This document shows positions 39,507 to 47,014 of a stretch of 64,000 nucleotides of DNA, one piece after another. The notes beneath the pieces are model-generated. The model ran no database searches. It had not been told where the DNA came from and worked only from the letters and a program-made list of their open reading frames with translations. The stretch is from Tropicimonas sp. IMCC34043 (lineage in GTDB: Bacteria; Pseudomonadota; Alphaproteobacteria; Rhodobacterales; Rhodobacteraceae): positions 372,001 through 436,000 of the forward strand of contig NZ_QMEK01000003.1 in NCBI RefSeq assembly GCF_003390845.1. The letters run 5' to 3'. The number at the start of each line of letters is the position of its first letter. Positions within the stretch are counted from its first letter, which is position 1. The translations under genes and the position numbers were made by a program.

Positions 39507-41042
39507 TTGTTCTACGTATTAAACAGTCTTCCGATCGACGCTGAGCCAGGCGACTATGTGCTAATCGAAGACAATTGGGACGACTGGTTCACATACGAGA
39601 CGAAGTATCACCTCTACGTACGCCCATTAGATGGCGAGAGCGGTTGGAAAGCAATTGGCCCGGTGAAAATCGGCCAAGTTGATATGTCTAGGGGCCAAAG
39701 ACGTGCCGCAATTCCAGAGCAATTTGAAAATCTAGATGGAGAGTTTTTCTCGCTTGGGCAAGTGGAAAGCTACTATGAGACGGCGGTAGGTTTAGGTTTG
39801 GCTGACCAACTTCTCAGGGATCTCAACGACATCGCGTTTGACAACCAAATATTCCGAAAAGTTCGTCGCGAAGACGTAACGCGAGTATCGTTGCTAAGGA
39901 GCGTCAAAGAAGCGACTGTGCTCGGCGATTTCACAAGGATCATCAGTGGCTCTGTTCCACTAACCGCATATGACTTTTCCTATACCGGACCACAACAGTT
40001 GTCATCCGAGCATGAACCGATACAGCTCGATTTCAAAGTCGAGCCAGGGAGCAATCCGCCATCAAATATTCACGTGTTAATCGGTCGAAATGGCATTGGT
40101 AAGTCATTCATTTTGAACGCAATGATCCGCGCTCTTGTGACCAACGCAGATGATGAAAATGAAGATGGAAAATTTGTCGATGAAAACCTTTTGGCGGCGG
40201 AAGATAATCTGTTCTCCGCTGTAATATCGGTAACCTTTAGCGCCTTTGACAAATTTGAGCCCCTCACAGATCGCCAGGTCACACGCGAAGGCATCATCTA
40301 TGCTTACGTTGGACTAAAAAATAAGAGACGGAATTCTAAAGATGACCCAGGAATTAAGGACTTGAGCGCTTTAGCTAGAGAATTCAGCCTGAGTGCCCAA
40401 CAGTGCGTGAGTGATGGTCGATTGAAGCGTTGGCAACGGGCTCTGGACATGCTTGAGTCTGACCCAATATTTCGAATTACTCGAATATCTGAACTCGCCG
40501 ATATTGAAGAAATAGAAGAGTTTAAAAAAATCGCTTCATCGAGGTTCAGGAATCTCAGTTCGGGCCACAAGATTGTACTTCTGACTATCACAAAACTTGT
40601 GGAACTTGTTCGCGAACGCAGCCTTGTGCTACTCGATGAGCCAGAAGCTCACCTTCATCCGCCGCTCCTTTCAGCATTTGTGAGGGCGCTATCTGATCTT
40701 CTAAATAATAGAAATGGGGTAGCAATTGTAGCCACGCATTCCCCCGTGGTTCTACAGGAAGTCCCAGCCAACTGCACTTGGCAGCTTGAACGCCACAATA
40801 CGCTCATGGTCGCTCATCGTCCTGAAGCCGAAACATTTGCGGAGAACGTGGGCATACTGACACACAGAGTCTTCGGTTTGGAAGTTGAGGAAGCCGGTTT
40901 CTATAATCTTATTCGTGATACAGTGATTGAGGAAGGCGACTATGACGAGGTAATGGAAAAATACGGTGGCCAGATTGGCTCTGAAGGCCGTGGCCTCATT
41001 CGCAGCTTGATCGCTCTGCAAAACAGGAAGTCCAAGGGCTAA
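39507..41042 (+). CDS. ptuA: Septu-type defence ATPase PtuA
   Basis: ABC-like ATPase of a Septu anti-phage pair; in studied systems PtuA oligomers hold PtuB and release its nuclease upon infection. The 511-residue protein has Walker A GRNGIGKS at 193-200, signature LSSGHKI near 350, Walker B SLVLLDEPEAHLHP near 371-384 and the H-loop ATHSP near 409. About 170 residues precede the ATPase (starting MFYVLNSLPIDAEPGDY) and match nothing recognised. The start is TTG at 39507 with a perfect AGGAGG six bases upstream. Codon use and GC are unlike the neighbours, pointing to transfer. The stop shares a base with ptuB. Confidence 0.85.
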   Translation: MFYVLNSLPIDAEPGDYVLIEDNWDDWFTYETKYHLYVRPLDGESGWKAIGPVKIGQVDMSRGQRRAAIPEQFENLDGEFFSLGQVESYYETAVGLGLADQLLRDLNDIAFDNQIFRKVRREDVTRVSLLRSVKEATVLGDFTRIISGSVPLTAYDFSYTGPQQLSSEHEPIQLDFKVEPGSNPPSNIHVLIGRNGIGKSFILNAMIRALVTNADDENEDGKFVDENLLAAEDNLFSAVISVTFSAFDKFEPLTDRQVTREGIIYAYVGLKNKRRNSKDDPGIKDLSALAREFSLSAQQCVSDGRLKRWQRALDMLESDPIFRITRISELADIEEIEEFKKIASSRFRNLSSGHKIVLLTITKLVELVRERSLVLLDEPEAHLHPPLLSAFVRALSDLLNNRNGVAIVATHSPVVLQEVPANCTWQLERHNTLMVAHRPEAETFAENVGILTHRVFGLEVEEAGFYNLIRDTVIEEGDYDEVMEKYGGQIGSEGRGLIRSLIALQNRKSKG

Positions 41043-41893
41043 TGTGGTCGCTGCAAGTACCGGGCTCTGACGGGGTGGAAACTTTGGATGCATCGCGATC
41101 ACGCCTCAGCCCTATTCATGAGAGAACGTTACGCATTAATGCGGCCAGAGAGGGCATACTAGCTATCATGGAGACCTATGAGGGGCACGGTGAAACTTCT
41201 ACGTTGCACACACTCGCTCCTCACGAGGTGGTAGCTGGAACCGTGCTGAAGTCAGACATGGAATACCTGTACTCGGGTGGTCTGGCAGGACGTGGTGGAC
41301 GACATATCTATGATGCGATCATGGGCCTGGCCCCCAACAGCCGGTGCCCTTATTGCGGCCATCGAAGAGTCAGGCAACTCGACCATTTCCTGCCCAAGAG
41401 CAAGTATCCCGCCTTCAGCGTAACTCCATTGAACTTAGTTCCATCTTGCTCTGATTGTAACAAGGATAAATTGGCGGGGGATGCGGCGCGATTGGAGGAC
41501 CTTCCCCTACACCCCTACTTTGACAACGTTGATCATCAGACCTGGCTGACAGCAGAATTGCTCGAAGGCCCAATTGCTGTGTTTATGTTCAATGTCGACC
41601 ATGAATGTGGACTTCCGAATATGGACCTTTTGCGGCTTCAATCACAGTTTGATATCCTCAATCTAGGCGAACTCTTTACCACTGAGGCCAATGAAGAATT
41701 GGCATCGATTAGACTTAACCTGCGGCGTGTCCTTGAGGATGTCGGCGAAGAAGGGGTTCAGGAGCTTCTTGAGGACGCCGCTCTATCATCTGAACATCAT
41801 CAGCGGAATTCTTGGAAGACTGCCATGTATCGGGCAGCATCACAGAGCGACTGGTTCTGCGAAGGTGGGTTTGACGATGCAGAGCTCATCTAA
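41042..41893 (+). CDS. ptuB: Septu-type HNH endonuclease PtuB
   Basis: Nuclease effector of the pair. The 283-residue protein has an HNH domain at about 100-145: zinc Cys pair CPYCGHRR, catalytic QLDHFLPKSKYPAF, the Asn in LNLVPSCSDCNKDK with the second Cys pair. About 100 residues precede the domain and 135 follow, with acidic helices (for example LNLRRVLEDVGEEGVQELLE). The ATG overlaps the ptuA stop (TAATG), ensuring coupled synthesis. AAA ATPase immediately followed by an HNH protein is the definition of Septu; no reverse transcriptase is present, so it is not a Septu retron. Confidence 0.85.
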   Translation: MWSLQVPGSDGVETLDASRSRLSPIHERTLRINAAREGILAIMETYEGHGETSTLHTLAPHEVVAGTVLKSDMEYLYSGGLAGRGGRHIYDAIMGLAPNSRCPYCGHRRVRQLDHFLPKSKYPAFSVTPLNLVPSCSDCNKDKLAGDAARLEDLPLHPYFDNVDHQTWLTAELLEGPIAVFMFNVDHECGLPNMDLLRLQSQFDILNLGELFTTEANEELASIRLNLRRVLEDVGEEGVQELLEDAALSSEHHQRNSWKTAMYRAASQSDWFCEGGFDDAELI

Positions 41894-42170
41894 CTGAGGC
41901 ACTTGATATGGGTGTTTTGCATCTGACAACTTACAATCGTTCTGATTGCAAATGCTCTATGCCCCTCCCCACTATACGCCGGCACCCATCGGCACCGGCT
42001 ATTTGGTCGACGCAGGTTTAGTCAGGCTCATCTGGGCTAAATGATGCGGGAAATCCGACATTCGACACATTTCACTGAATGTCCGCAATGGGGCCGTTCG
42101 CCTTTTGTCAGATCTCTTGTGGATCGCCACCGCAGCGCCTGAATGACCACGGCGAGCCCATGCCAGTCAG

Positions 42171-42920
42171 CTACTCTGGCAGAGTCACGATGACGGGCGC
42201 ACCATGCGTCGCGATGACGGTGTGTTCGTATTGGACTGCCAACGCACGCGGATGGCTATAGAGGGTCCAGCCGTCATCGCCCTCCGTTGCCATCAGGCCG
42301 CCCCGCGACAGGAAGGGCTCGATCGTCAGCACCATTCCGTTGTGCATGCGGCGCTTGTCACGCCGCGTGGGCCAGGTTGCTATCTCTTCCGGATACTCAT
42401 GCAGCGAACGACCGACGCCATGGCTGGCCAGATTTCGGATCAGGGTATAGCCGCGCGCGGAAGCGAAACGCCCGATCGCCTGACCGATCCCTGCCACCGG
42501 CTTGTCATGGCCGACCTGTGCAATGCCGATCTGCATCGCCCGCTTGCCGTCCTTGCACAGGCGGTCGAGAGAGGCGCGCACCGGCGGCACCCGAAAGCTC
42601 GCCCCCGTATCGGCAAAGAACCCATTCTTCGAAGCCGAAACATCGATGTTCACCAGTTCGCCCCGGGCGATGACCCTGCCGCCGGGGATCCCATGTGCAA
42701 TCTCCTCGTCCACGCTGATGCACGTGGTTCCGGGGAAGTCATAGGTGAGCTTTGGAGCCGACTGGGCGCCTTCGCGTTCCAGAACCTCGCGCCCGATCTC
42801 ATCGAGTTCGCGCGTCGTCATGCCGGGTTCGAGCGCCGTCGACATGATCTTCAGAGTGTTCGCGACGATCCGGCCGATGGCCTTCATGCCATCGAGTTCA
42901 TCTTCGTTGGTGATCGTCAT
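42171..42920 (-). CDS. map: Accessory type I methionine aminopeptidase
   Basis: Removes N-terminal Met from new proteins. The 249-residue protein shows all five metal ligands of the family: Asp in NIDVSASKNGFFADTG (two Asp), His in ASHGVGRSLHE, Glu in VLTIEPFLSRGG and Glu in VQYEHTV; the substrate His lies in EEIAHGIPGG. Its setting in accessory DNA next to an efflux pump suggests a second, acquired copy; the housekeeping map would be elsewhere. The start at 42920 gives the family N-terminus. The upstream 273 bp hold a terminator and no gene. Confidence 0.93.
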   Translation of the reverse strand: MTITNEDELDGMKAIGRIVANTLKIMSTALEPGMTTRELDEIGREVLEREGAQSAPKLTYDFPGTTCISVDEEIAHGIPGGRVIARGELVNIDVSASKNGFFADTGASFRVPPVRASLDRLCKDGKRAMQIGIAQVGHDKPVAGIGQAIGRFASARGYTLIRNLASHGVGRSLHEYPEEIATWPTRRDKRRMHNGMVLTIEPFLSRGGLMATEGDDGWTLYSHPRALAVQYEHTVIATHGAPVIVTLPE

Positions 42921-43152
42921 GACAAACGCTCTTTCACTGGGGAGACAGGGCAGAACCACGATAACGAATTCCGGCAAGGTTTGCATTGCCAGAACGAGCA
43001 CGGGGATTTCGCTGCAGCACCGGTTGAGCGGCAGCTTTGCCACGGCGGCCGCACGGTCGGCAAGGACGCCAACCCGCGGCTCGGGGCCGATCGGGTCGAT
43101 ACGGCTGCGCTGGCCTCAACAAAGGCTCGCCGCGCCGCCGTATGACCGCTTC

Positions 43153-43180
43153 GAGCCCAACGAAGCAATAAGTTGGGCTC
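43153..43180 (-). terminator. Terminator after the MFS gene
   Basis: Perfect 9-bp arms GAGCCCAAC and GTTGGGCTC with a 10-base loop, 13 nt past the MFS stop on the minus strand. The T-rich flank is on the plus-strand side, so it may mainly serve the other direction. Confidence 0.55.
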
Positions 43181-43193
43181 GCTTCTGTTTGCT

Positions 43194-44336
43194 CTAACTA
43201 CTCCGCTCCTCTTCTTCCAGCGTTCTTCGCATGATCAAGGAGACGCACGCGATCCCTATGATTACTAGGGCCAATAACCCTACGAAGTGCGATCCAGCGA
43301 CGAACAGTGACGCAGCAACTGCAGACCAAAGCGCAACGCCGAGATTCATCGCACTCGCAGCCAATGCCATCAGCACCCCCCTGCGGCTTGCCGAAAGATC
43401 GGCCAGATAGGTCTGCAGGCCGGGCGCACCCAACCCGCCCAGGAACGCCCACAACGCCATCGTCAGACATGCGCCCATAGTGCCGAGCGGGAAGCTGAAC
43501 AGCAGCACAATGGCCGCAAGAACGCCGACCAGGCAGATCTGCATCAACTGCCGACCACCCCTTGCGCAGACGATAGCCTTTGGCATCAGCAGGTTTCCGG
43601 CCAGCGTCAGGATGCCGAACCCCGCATAGATCGCACCGACGCCACCGGTGCCAAGGTTCGTGATCTCGCGTAGCCGCTCGCCTGCCAAGGCGTAAATGCC
43701 GATGGCCCCGCCAAGACCGAAGCCCATGGCGACGATAGCGCCAAGGGCACCGGGCACCAGCACAGGGCCCGCGGCCGGGGATGGCTCGTCCTTGGGGCGG
43801 GCATCCGAAAGCTGACCAAGCCCCAAAACAGAGAGGCCACCGACCAAGCCCAGACCTGCGAAAGCCCAGTGCCACCCGAAGAGGCTGGTCACAGCAGACC
43901 CATAGAGCGGAGCCAGGATGATCCCCATGGTCAGACCGGCTTGAACCGCCGCAATATTGGCGGGTGCGCGTACGGGTCCGCTGTCCGCGGCGGTCGCAAA
44001 AGCGATGGGCAGCATTCCTGCAGCGCCGAAACCGGTCAGCACTCGCGTAGCAAGAGCCAGCCCGTAGTCGGGTGCGATGGCTGTGCCAAGCGAGCCGAGG
44101 CAAAACATGACGACAGAAGGCAGCAGGACGCGCCGCCGTCCGAACCTGTCCGACAAGCCGCCCAGCAGTGGCGAAAGCAGGGCAAGCGGAAGCGCATATG
44201 CGCCGATAAATAGTGTCACGCGCTCGGGCGTAACGCTCAGGTCATGTCCGATCGGTGTCAGAATCGGGCCAAGTAGAAATTCGTCACTTCCGACCAGAAA
44301 GGCGATCAGAAACAGCAGGATGGTCTGGAGTGTCAT
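43194..44336 (-). CDS. MFS drug-efflux-type transporter
   Basis: The 380-residue, 12-helix major facilitator protein begins MTLQTILLFLIAFLVGSDEF. Drug/proton antiporter signatures are the loop 2-3 motif GGLSDRFGRRRVLLPS and the helix-5 motif area AGLTMGIILAPLYGSAVTSL. It most resembles Bcr/AraJ-like exporters. Its start lies 53 bp inside the end of merR, so translation is tied to the regulator. Regulator plus pump is a typical inducible efflux pair. Confidence 0.9.
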   Translation of the reverse strand: MTLQTILLFLIAFLVGSDEFLLGPILTPIGHDLSVTPERVTLFIGAYALPLALLSPLLGGLSDRFGRRRVLLPSVVMFCLGSLGTAIAPDYGLALATRVLTGFGAAGMLPIAFATAADSGPVRAPANIAAVQAGLTMGIILAPLYGSAVTSLFGWHWAFAGLGLVGGLSVLGLGQLSDARPKDEPSPAAGPVLVPGALGAIVAMGFGLGGAIGIYALAGERLREITNLGTGGVGAIYAGFGILTLAGNLLMPKAIVCARGGRQLMQICLVGVLAAIVLLFSFPLGTMGACLTMALWAFLGGLGAPGLQTYLADLSASRRGVLMALAASAMNLGVALWSAVAASLFVAGSHFVGLLALVIIGIACVSLIMRRTLEEEERSS

Positions 44337-44718
44337 ATCCGGGGTCTTCCCTTTCGTTGCTACGGTACGAAAGGGTGCTTTCAAAGCTCTCGATCCGGTC
44401 GAGCGTGGCACGGCGCCGGGTCTGCAGGTCAAAGATCAGGCGGTCAATCTGAGCAAGTTTATGCTTCAGATCGGCAAGGCCAGCGTCACAGGCGCCAGCG
44501 CCTTCATCGGTCAGGCACGGTGCCATGGTCAGCACCTCCCGCGTCGAAAAACCGGTCGCGATCATGTCGCGGATACGGCTCGCTTTTCTCAGATCAGCAG
44601 GGCTATAGCTGCGATAGCCGTTGGCATCCCGCGACGGTGTGAGCAGGCCCGCCTGTTCGTAGTGTCGCAAGATGCGCGCGCTCAGCTTTAGATGCGTCGC
44701 CGCTTCCTTAATTTGCAT
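44284..44718 (-). CDS. MerR-family transcriptional regulator
   Basis: The 144-residue protein has a MerR winged HTH, MQIKEAATHLKLSARILRHY, then EQAGLLTPSRDANGYRSYSP, a dimerisation coiled coil (LADLKHKLAQIDRLIFDLQT) and a short tail (DRLSGRK). Only one or two Cys are present, without the metal-binding loop of CueR/ZntR types, so the ligand is probably organic. It overlaps the MFS gene and has a perfect MerR-type dyad 31 bp upstream. Confidence 0.92.
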   Translation of the reverse strand: MQIKEAATHLKLSARILRHYEQAGLLTPSRDANGYRSYSPADLRKASRIRDMIATGFSTREVLTMAPCLTDEGAGACDAGLADLKHKLAQIDRLIFDLQTRRRATLDRIESFESTLSYRSNEREDPGYDTPDHPAVSDRLSGRK

Positions 44719-44749
44719 CGTCAGCTCCCTTTCCCGGACGTCGCTAGCG

Positions 44750-44769
44750 CATTGACACTAATGTCAATG
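44750..44769 (-). promoter_or_regulatory. MerR operator with -35 element
   Basis: Perfect dyad CATTGACA-4-TGTCAATG. On the minus strand it directly follows a TTGACA -35 hexamer (44767-44772), and the weak -10 would be about 19 bp downstream. That long spacer with the dyad inside is the hallmark of promoters untwisted by MerR-family activators. Confidence 0.75.
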
Positions 44770-44887
44770 TCAAGGGTCTTCTGCGGTCCAATTCTGGAAG
44801 ATTGGCCGGAAGATCTGCCATATCGTCCTGCTCAAAAAGAAAATCGGATTAGTCCGCTCTGCAGCCGCATGCCAGCGAAGGATCGTT

Positions 44888-45199
44888 GTGGCGAAGATCC
44901 AGAAGCTGCGCGGCCCGATCAAGCTGGTCGGCGACTTCAACAAGATGCGCACGACTGTCGCCGCCAGCGCCAAATACCTCGACAAGGCACGCGAGCGGGT
45001 CCGGCAGCCGAAGACGCAGCTGACCTCGGCGGCCAGACCGACGGCTGCGATGCGCCGCGAGTTCGATGGCGCCCGCCGCGCGGCCGGGCAGATGGAGAAA
45101 AAGCACCGCGCCAACATGATGGCGCTGAATGATCTGAAGCGATCTCTGTCGGATCGCATGTCTATGACTGGATCGCCCAGCTCGATGAATCGGACCTGA
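44888..45199 (+). pseudogene. Phage tape-measure protein, 5' fragment
   Basis: From a GTG at 44888 about 85 residues read as the N-terminus of a P2-like tape measure (gpT): KYLDKARERVRQPKTQL, RPTAAMRREFDGARRAAGQM and ALNDLKRSLSD, a coiled-coil pattern usual for this family. After about 45150 the frame leaves homology and stops, because the next frame carries gpD. Normal tape measures are many hundreds of residues, so nearly all of the gene is lost. Confidence 0.7.
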
Positions 45200-45633
45200 G
45201 CTTTCTCGACCGTCTGGCGCGGCGCCACGGGGCGCTGATGTCGATCAAGTCGGGGCGGCTGGTCTGGCTGCCGCGCGGGGCCGGGAAATCGGCCTCCGAA
45301 CAGGCGCTGGCGGGGCTGGTGATCCGGCCCGAGCAGATCGTGAAGGAGACGTTCCGCTACACCGAGTCGGACGTCGGCCGCTATGGCACGGTCAAGGCGA
45401 CCTGGCAGGATACCGCGGGGGCCGAGCTGCGCGAGGTCCGGGTCGCGGGCAGGGGCACGTCGAGGGCGACCTATGTGCTGCGCGATCCCTTTGCCTCGGA
45501 GGCCGAGGCAGAGGCGGCAGCGCTGGCGGTGTCAACCGGAGCTTTGGGCGCAAGCGAGAGCTGGGGATTTCGTCAGCGGTTCACGCAGGCTGCTTTCGGC
45601 AAGGACGGGCCGAAAGCAGACTGGCGGCCCTGA
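45133..45633 (+). pseudogene. Phage late control protein D (gpD), 3' fragment
   Basis: A frame open from 45133 reads VYDWIAQLDESDLSFLDRLA and GRLVWLPRGAGKSASEQALA, then a C-terminus ending KDGPKADWRP, which is the second half of P2-type gpD (baseplate hub). The N-terminal half is gone; the frame joins the tape-measure fragment directly, showing one deletion that removed the intervening tail genes. Confidence 0.7.
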
Positions 45634-45733
45634 AGCGCTGATCAAAGTGGAGTTTCGGTCATTCGCGACCATCCACAACGAAGCACAAAATTCAGGAGAC
45701 CGGTCACGCTGAGCCAAAACACTCCTTGCCGGC

Positions 45734-46471
45734 TCAGCGGTTCATGCGCGCCGCGATGCCGTCGAGAATGATCTGGAGCCCGCGCTCGAACTCCTCCGCG
45801 TGGGAGGGATGATCGACCTCCTCCACGATCCGGGCGATGTTCGGAAACCGTCCGGTGGCGAGCATGCGCTGGAGATAGGGGTAGGTGGCGAGCTGCCATT
45901 CTTCATCGGTCATGCCGCTCGCCTGGATGGCATGGCGTTCGCTGGCCTCGTCCTGGAGGGCGCCCACGACATAGGCATTGACGGTCTTCAGCGCCTGCAG
46001 CGCGACGGCGATGTCCGCGAAACCGGGTTGGCCGCTCAGCGCGGCCAGCGACGCCTCGCGGTGGATCATGGCGTTCGGGCCCTGGTGCGGGCGCCCGCTC
46101 AGAAGCACGGTAAGCCATGCGTGTCGGTGGACAACCCCGCGCGTGCGATGCGCCATCGTCCGCAGGGCGTCTTGCCAGCCCCCATCGAGCGGACCTTCCG
46201 CGATCATCTCGGCATAGACGGCGTCGACCATCAGGTCGAGCAGTTCCTCCTTGGTGTCGATATAGCCGTAGAGCCGCATCGGGCCGGAGCCGAGCAGGCC
46301 CGCAACCTTGCGCAATGAGACGGCGGAAAGGCCCTCCGCATCCGCCAGTTCGATCGCCGCATTGACGATACGGTCCCTGCTGAGCGGCACGGGCGCCGGC
46401 CGCCGCTCGGGTTCCGGCCTCTCCCACACCAGAACCGGATTCGGGAGGTCTGATTCTTCGCGGTCACTCAT
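45734..46471 (-). CDS. TetR-family repressor
   Basis: The 245-residue repressor has an extended N-terminus, an HTH (RIVNAAIELADAEGLSAVSL, then RKVAGLLGSGPMRLYGYIDT, the TetR recognition helix region) and a TetR_C-type ligand domain. It is divergent from an MFS remnant and an RND pump, with a palindrome in the promoter gap, so it most likely represses the efflux genes. It sits just right of the prophage fragment. Confidence 0.92.
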   Translation of the reverse strand: MSDREESDLPNPVLVWERPEPERRPAPVPLSRDRIVNAAIELADAEGLSAVSLRKVAGLLGSGPMRLYGYIDTKEELLDLMVDAVYAEMIAEGPLDGGWQDALRTMAHRTRGVVHRHAWLTVLLSGRPHQGPNAMIHREASLAALSGQPGFADIAVALQALKTVNAYVVGALQDEASERHAIQASGMTDEEWQLATYPYLQRMLATGRFPNIARIVEEVDHPSHAEEFERGLQIILDGIAARMNR

Positions 46472-46523
46472 GGGATTCCTTTGTCGCGTATCGCAACGGC
46501 ATTGACAACACTGGATCTTGAAA

Positions 46524-46540
46524 ATACAGCGTATCTGTAT
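46524..46540. promoter_or_regulatory. Probable TetR operator over the efflux promoter
   Basis: ATACAG and CTGTAT arms with a 5-base centre, overlapping a TATAAT -10 box at 46538-46543. A second AT-rich palindromic patch (ATATCGATAT, near 46550) follows. It lies between the divergent tetR and efflux genes, the normal site for self-regulating TetR repressors. Confidence 0.65.
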
Positions 46541-46598
46541 AATACATCATATCGATATCCGAAATATCGATCCGAAAGGCCCTCGGAGGTCTCTGCCC

Positions 46599-46988
46599 AT
46601 GTCCCACACCGCTTCAAATTTCACGCCGGCCCAAGGCCGGCTCTGGCCCATCCTCGCCGCGCCCTCGATTGCGGACGATCTCGGGGGCGGAGCGAGCCTC
46701 GTGACCTTGCTCGGTGCCGGCTACGCGCTGGCGCTCGGGGTTCTCCTCGGCCCGGTCCTCGGCATCGCCGCGGTCCTGGGGCCCGTCCTCGGCGGCTTCC
46801 TGATCGATGCCGACATTCTCGGCCTGGGCTGGCGCGCGATGTTCCTGATCAAAATCTTCATCGGCTCCGCCGGCTTCGTCGCCGCCCTCAGGATCCTCCC
46901 GGAGATCGCCGTCGTCGCCACTGTCGTCCTCGTCTGCCTCGGCCTGGTCAGGCTCGTGCCGGCCGCGGCCCCGGCCGAGCAGCATTGA
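46599..46988 (+). pseudogene. Internally deleted MFS (DHA2-type) transporter
   Basis: The 129-residue frame starts MSHTASNFTPAQGRLWPILA after a GGAGGT site. It joins a first-helix segment (PSIADDLGGGASLVTLLGAG) to a helix 5-6 segment (VLGPVLGGFLIDADILGLGW), then ends in a single further hydrophobic stretch. A working DHA2 pump has 14 helices, so most of the gene is missing although the frame stays open. It is translated just ahead of the RND genes and may now be only a leader. Confidence 0.65.
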
Positions 46989-47014
46989 CGGGCAATCCGA
47001 GGAAGGAGGCTCCA

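Larger units (their letters stand above)
38923..45633 (+). mobile_element. Remnant of a P2-like prophage tail module with inserted cargo
   Basis: Left piece: a tail-chaperone-like ORF ending at 39153. Right piece: a tape-measure 5' fragment fused to a gpD 3' fragment (44888-45633). In P2-like phages the chaperone gene directly precedes the tape measure, and D is the last tail gene. Between them lies about 5.7 kb of cargo: Septu pair, methionine aminopeptidase, MFS pump, MerR regulator. No integrase, capsid or lysis gene is present, so the phage is dead. Boundaries are approximate. Confidence 0.65.

Noticed and set aside
42921-43193. Possible transposase or integrase remnant between map and the MFS gene
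   Set aside because: Both strands have open frames, but none shows a transposase motif or terminal repeats; only the hairpin is supportable.
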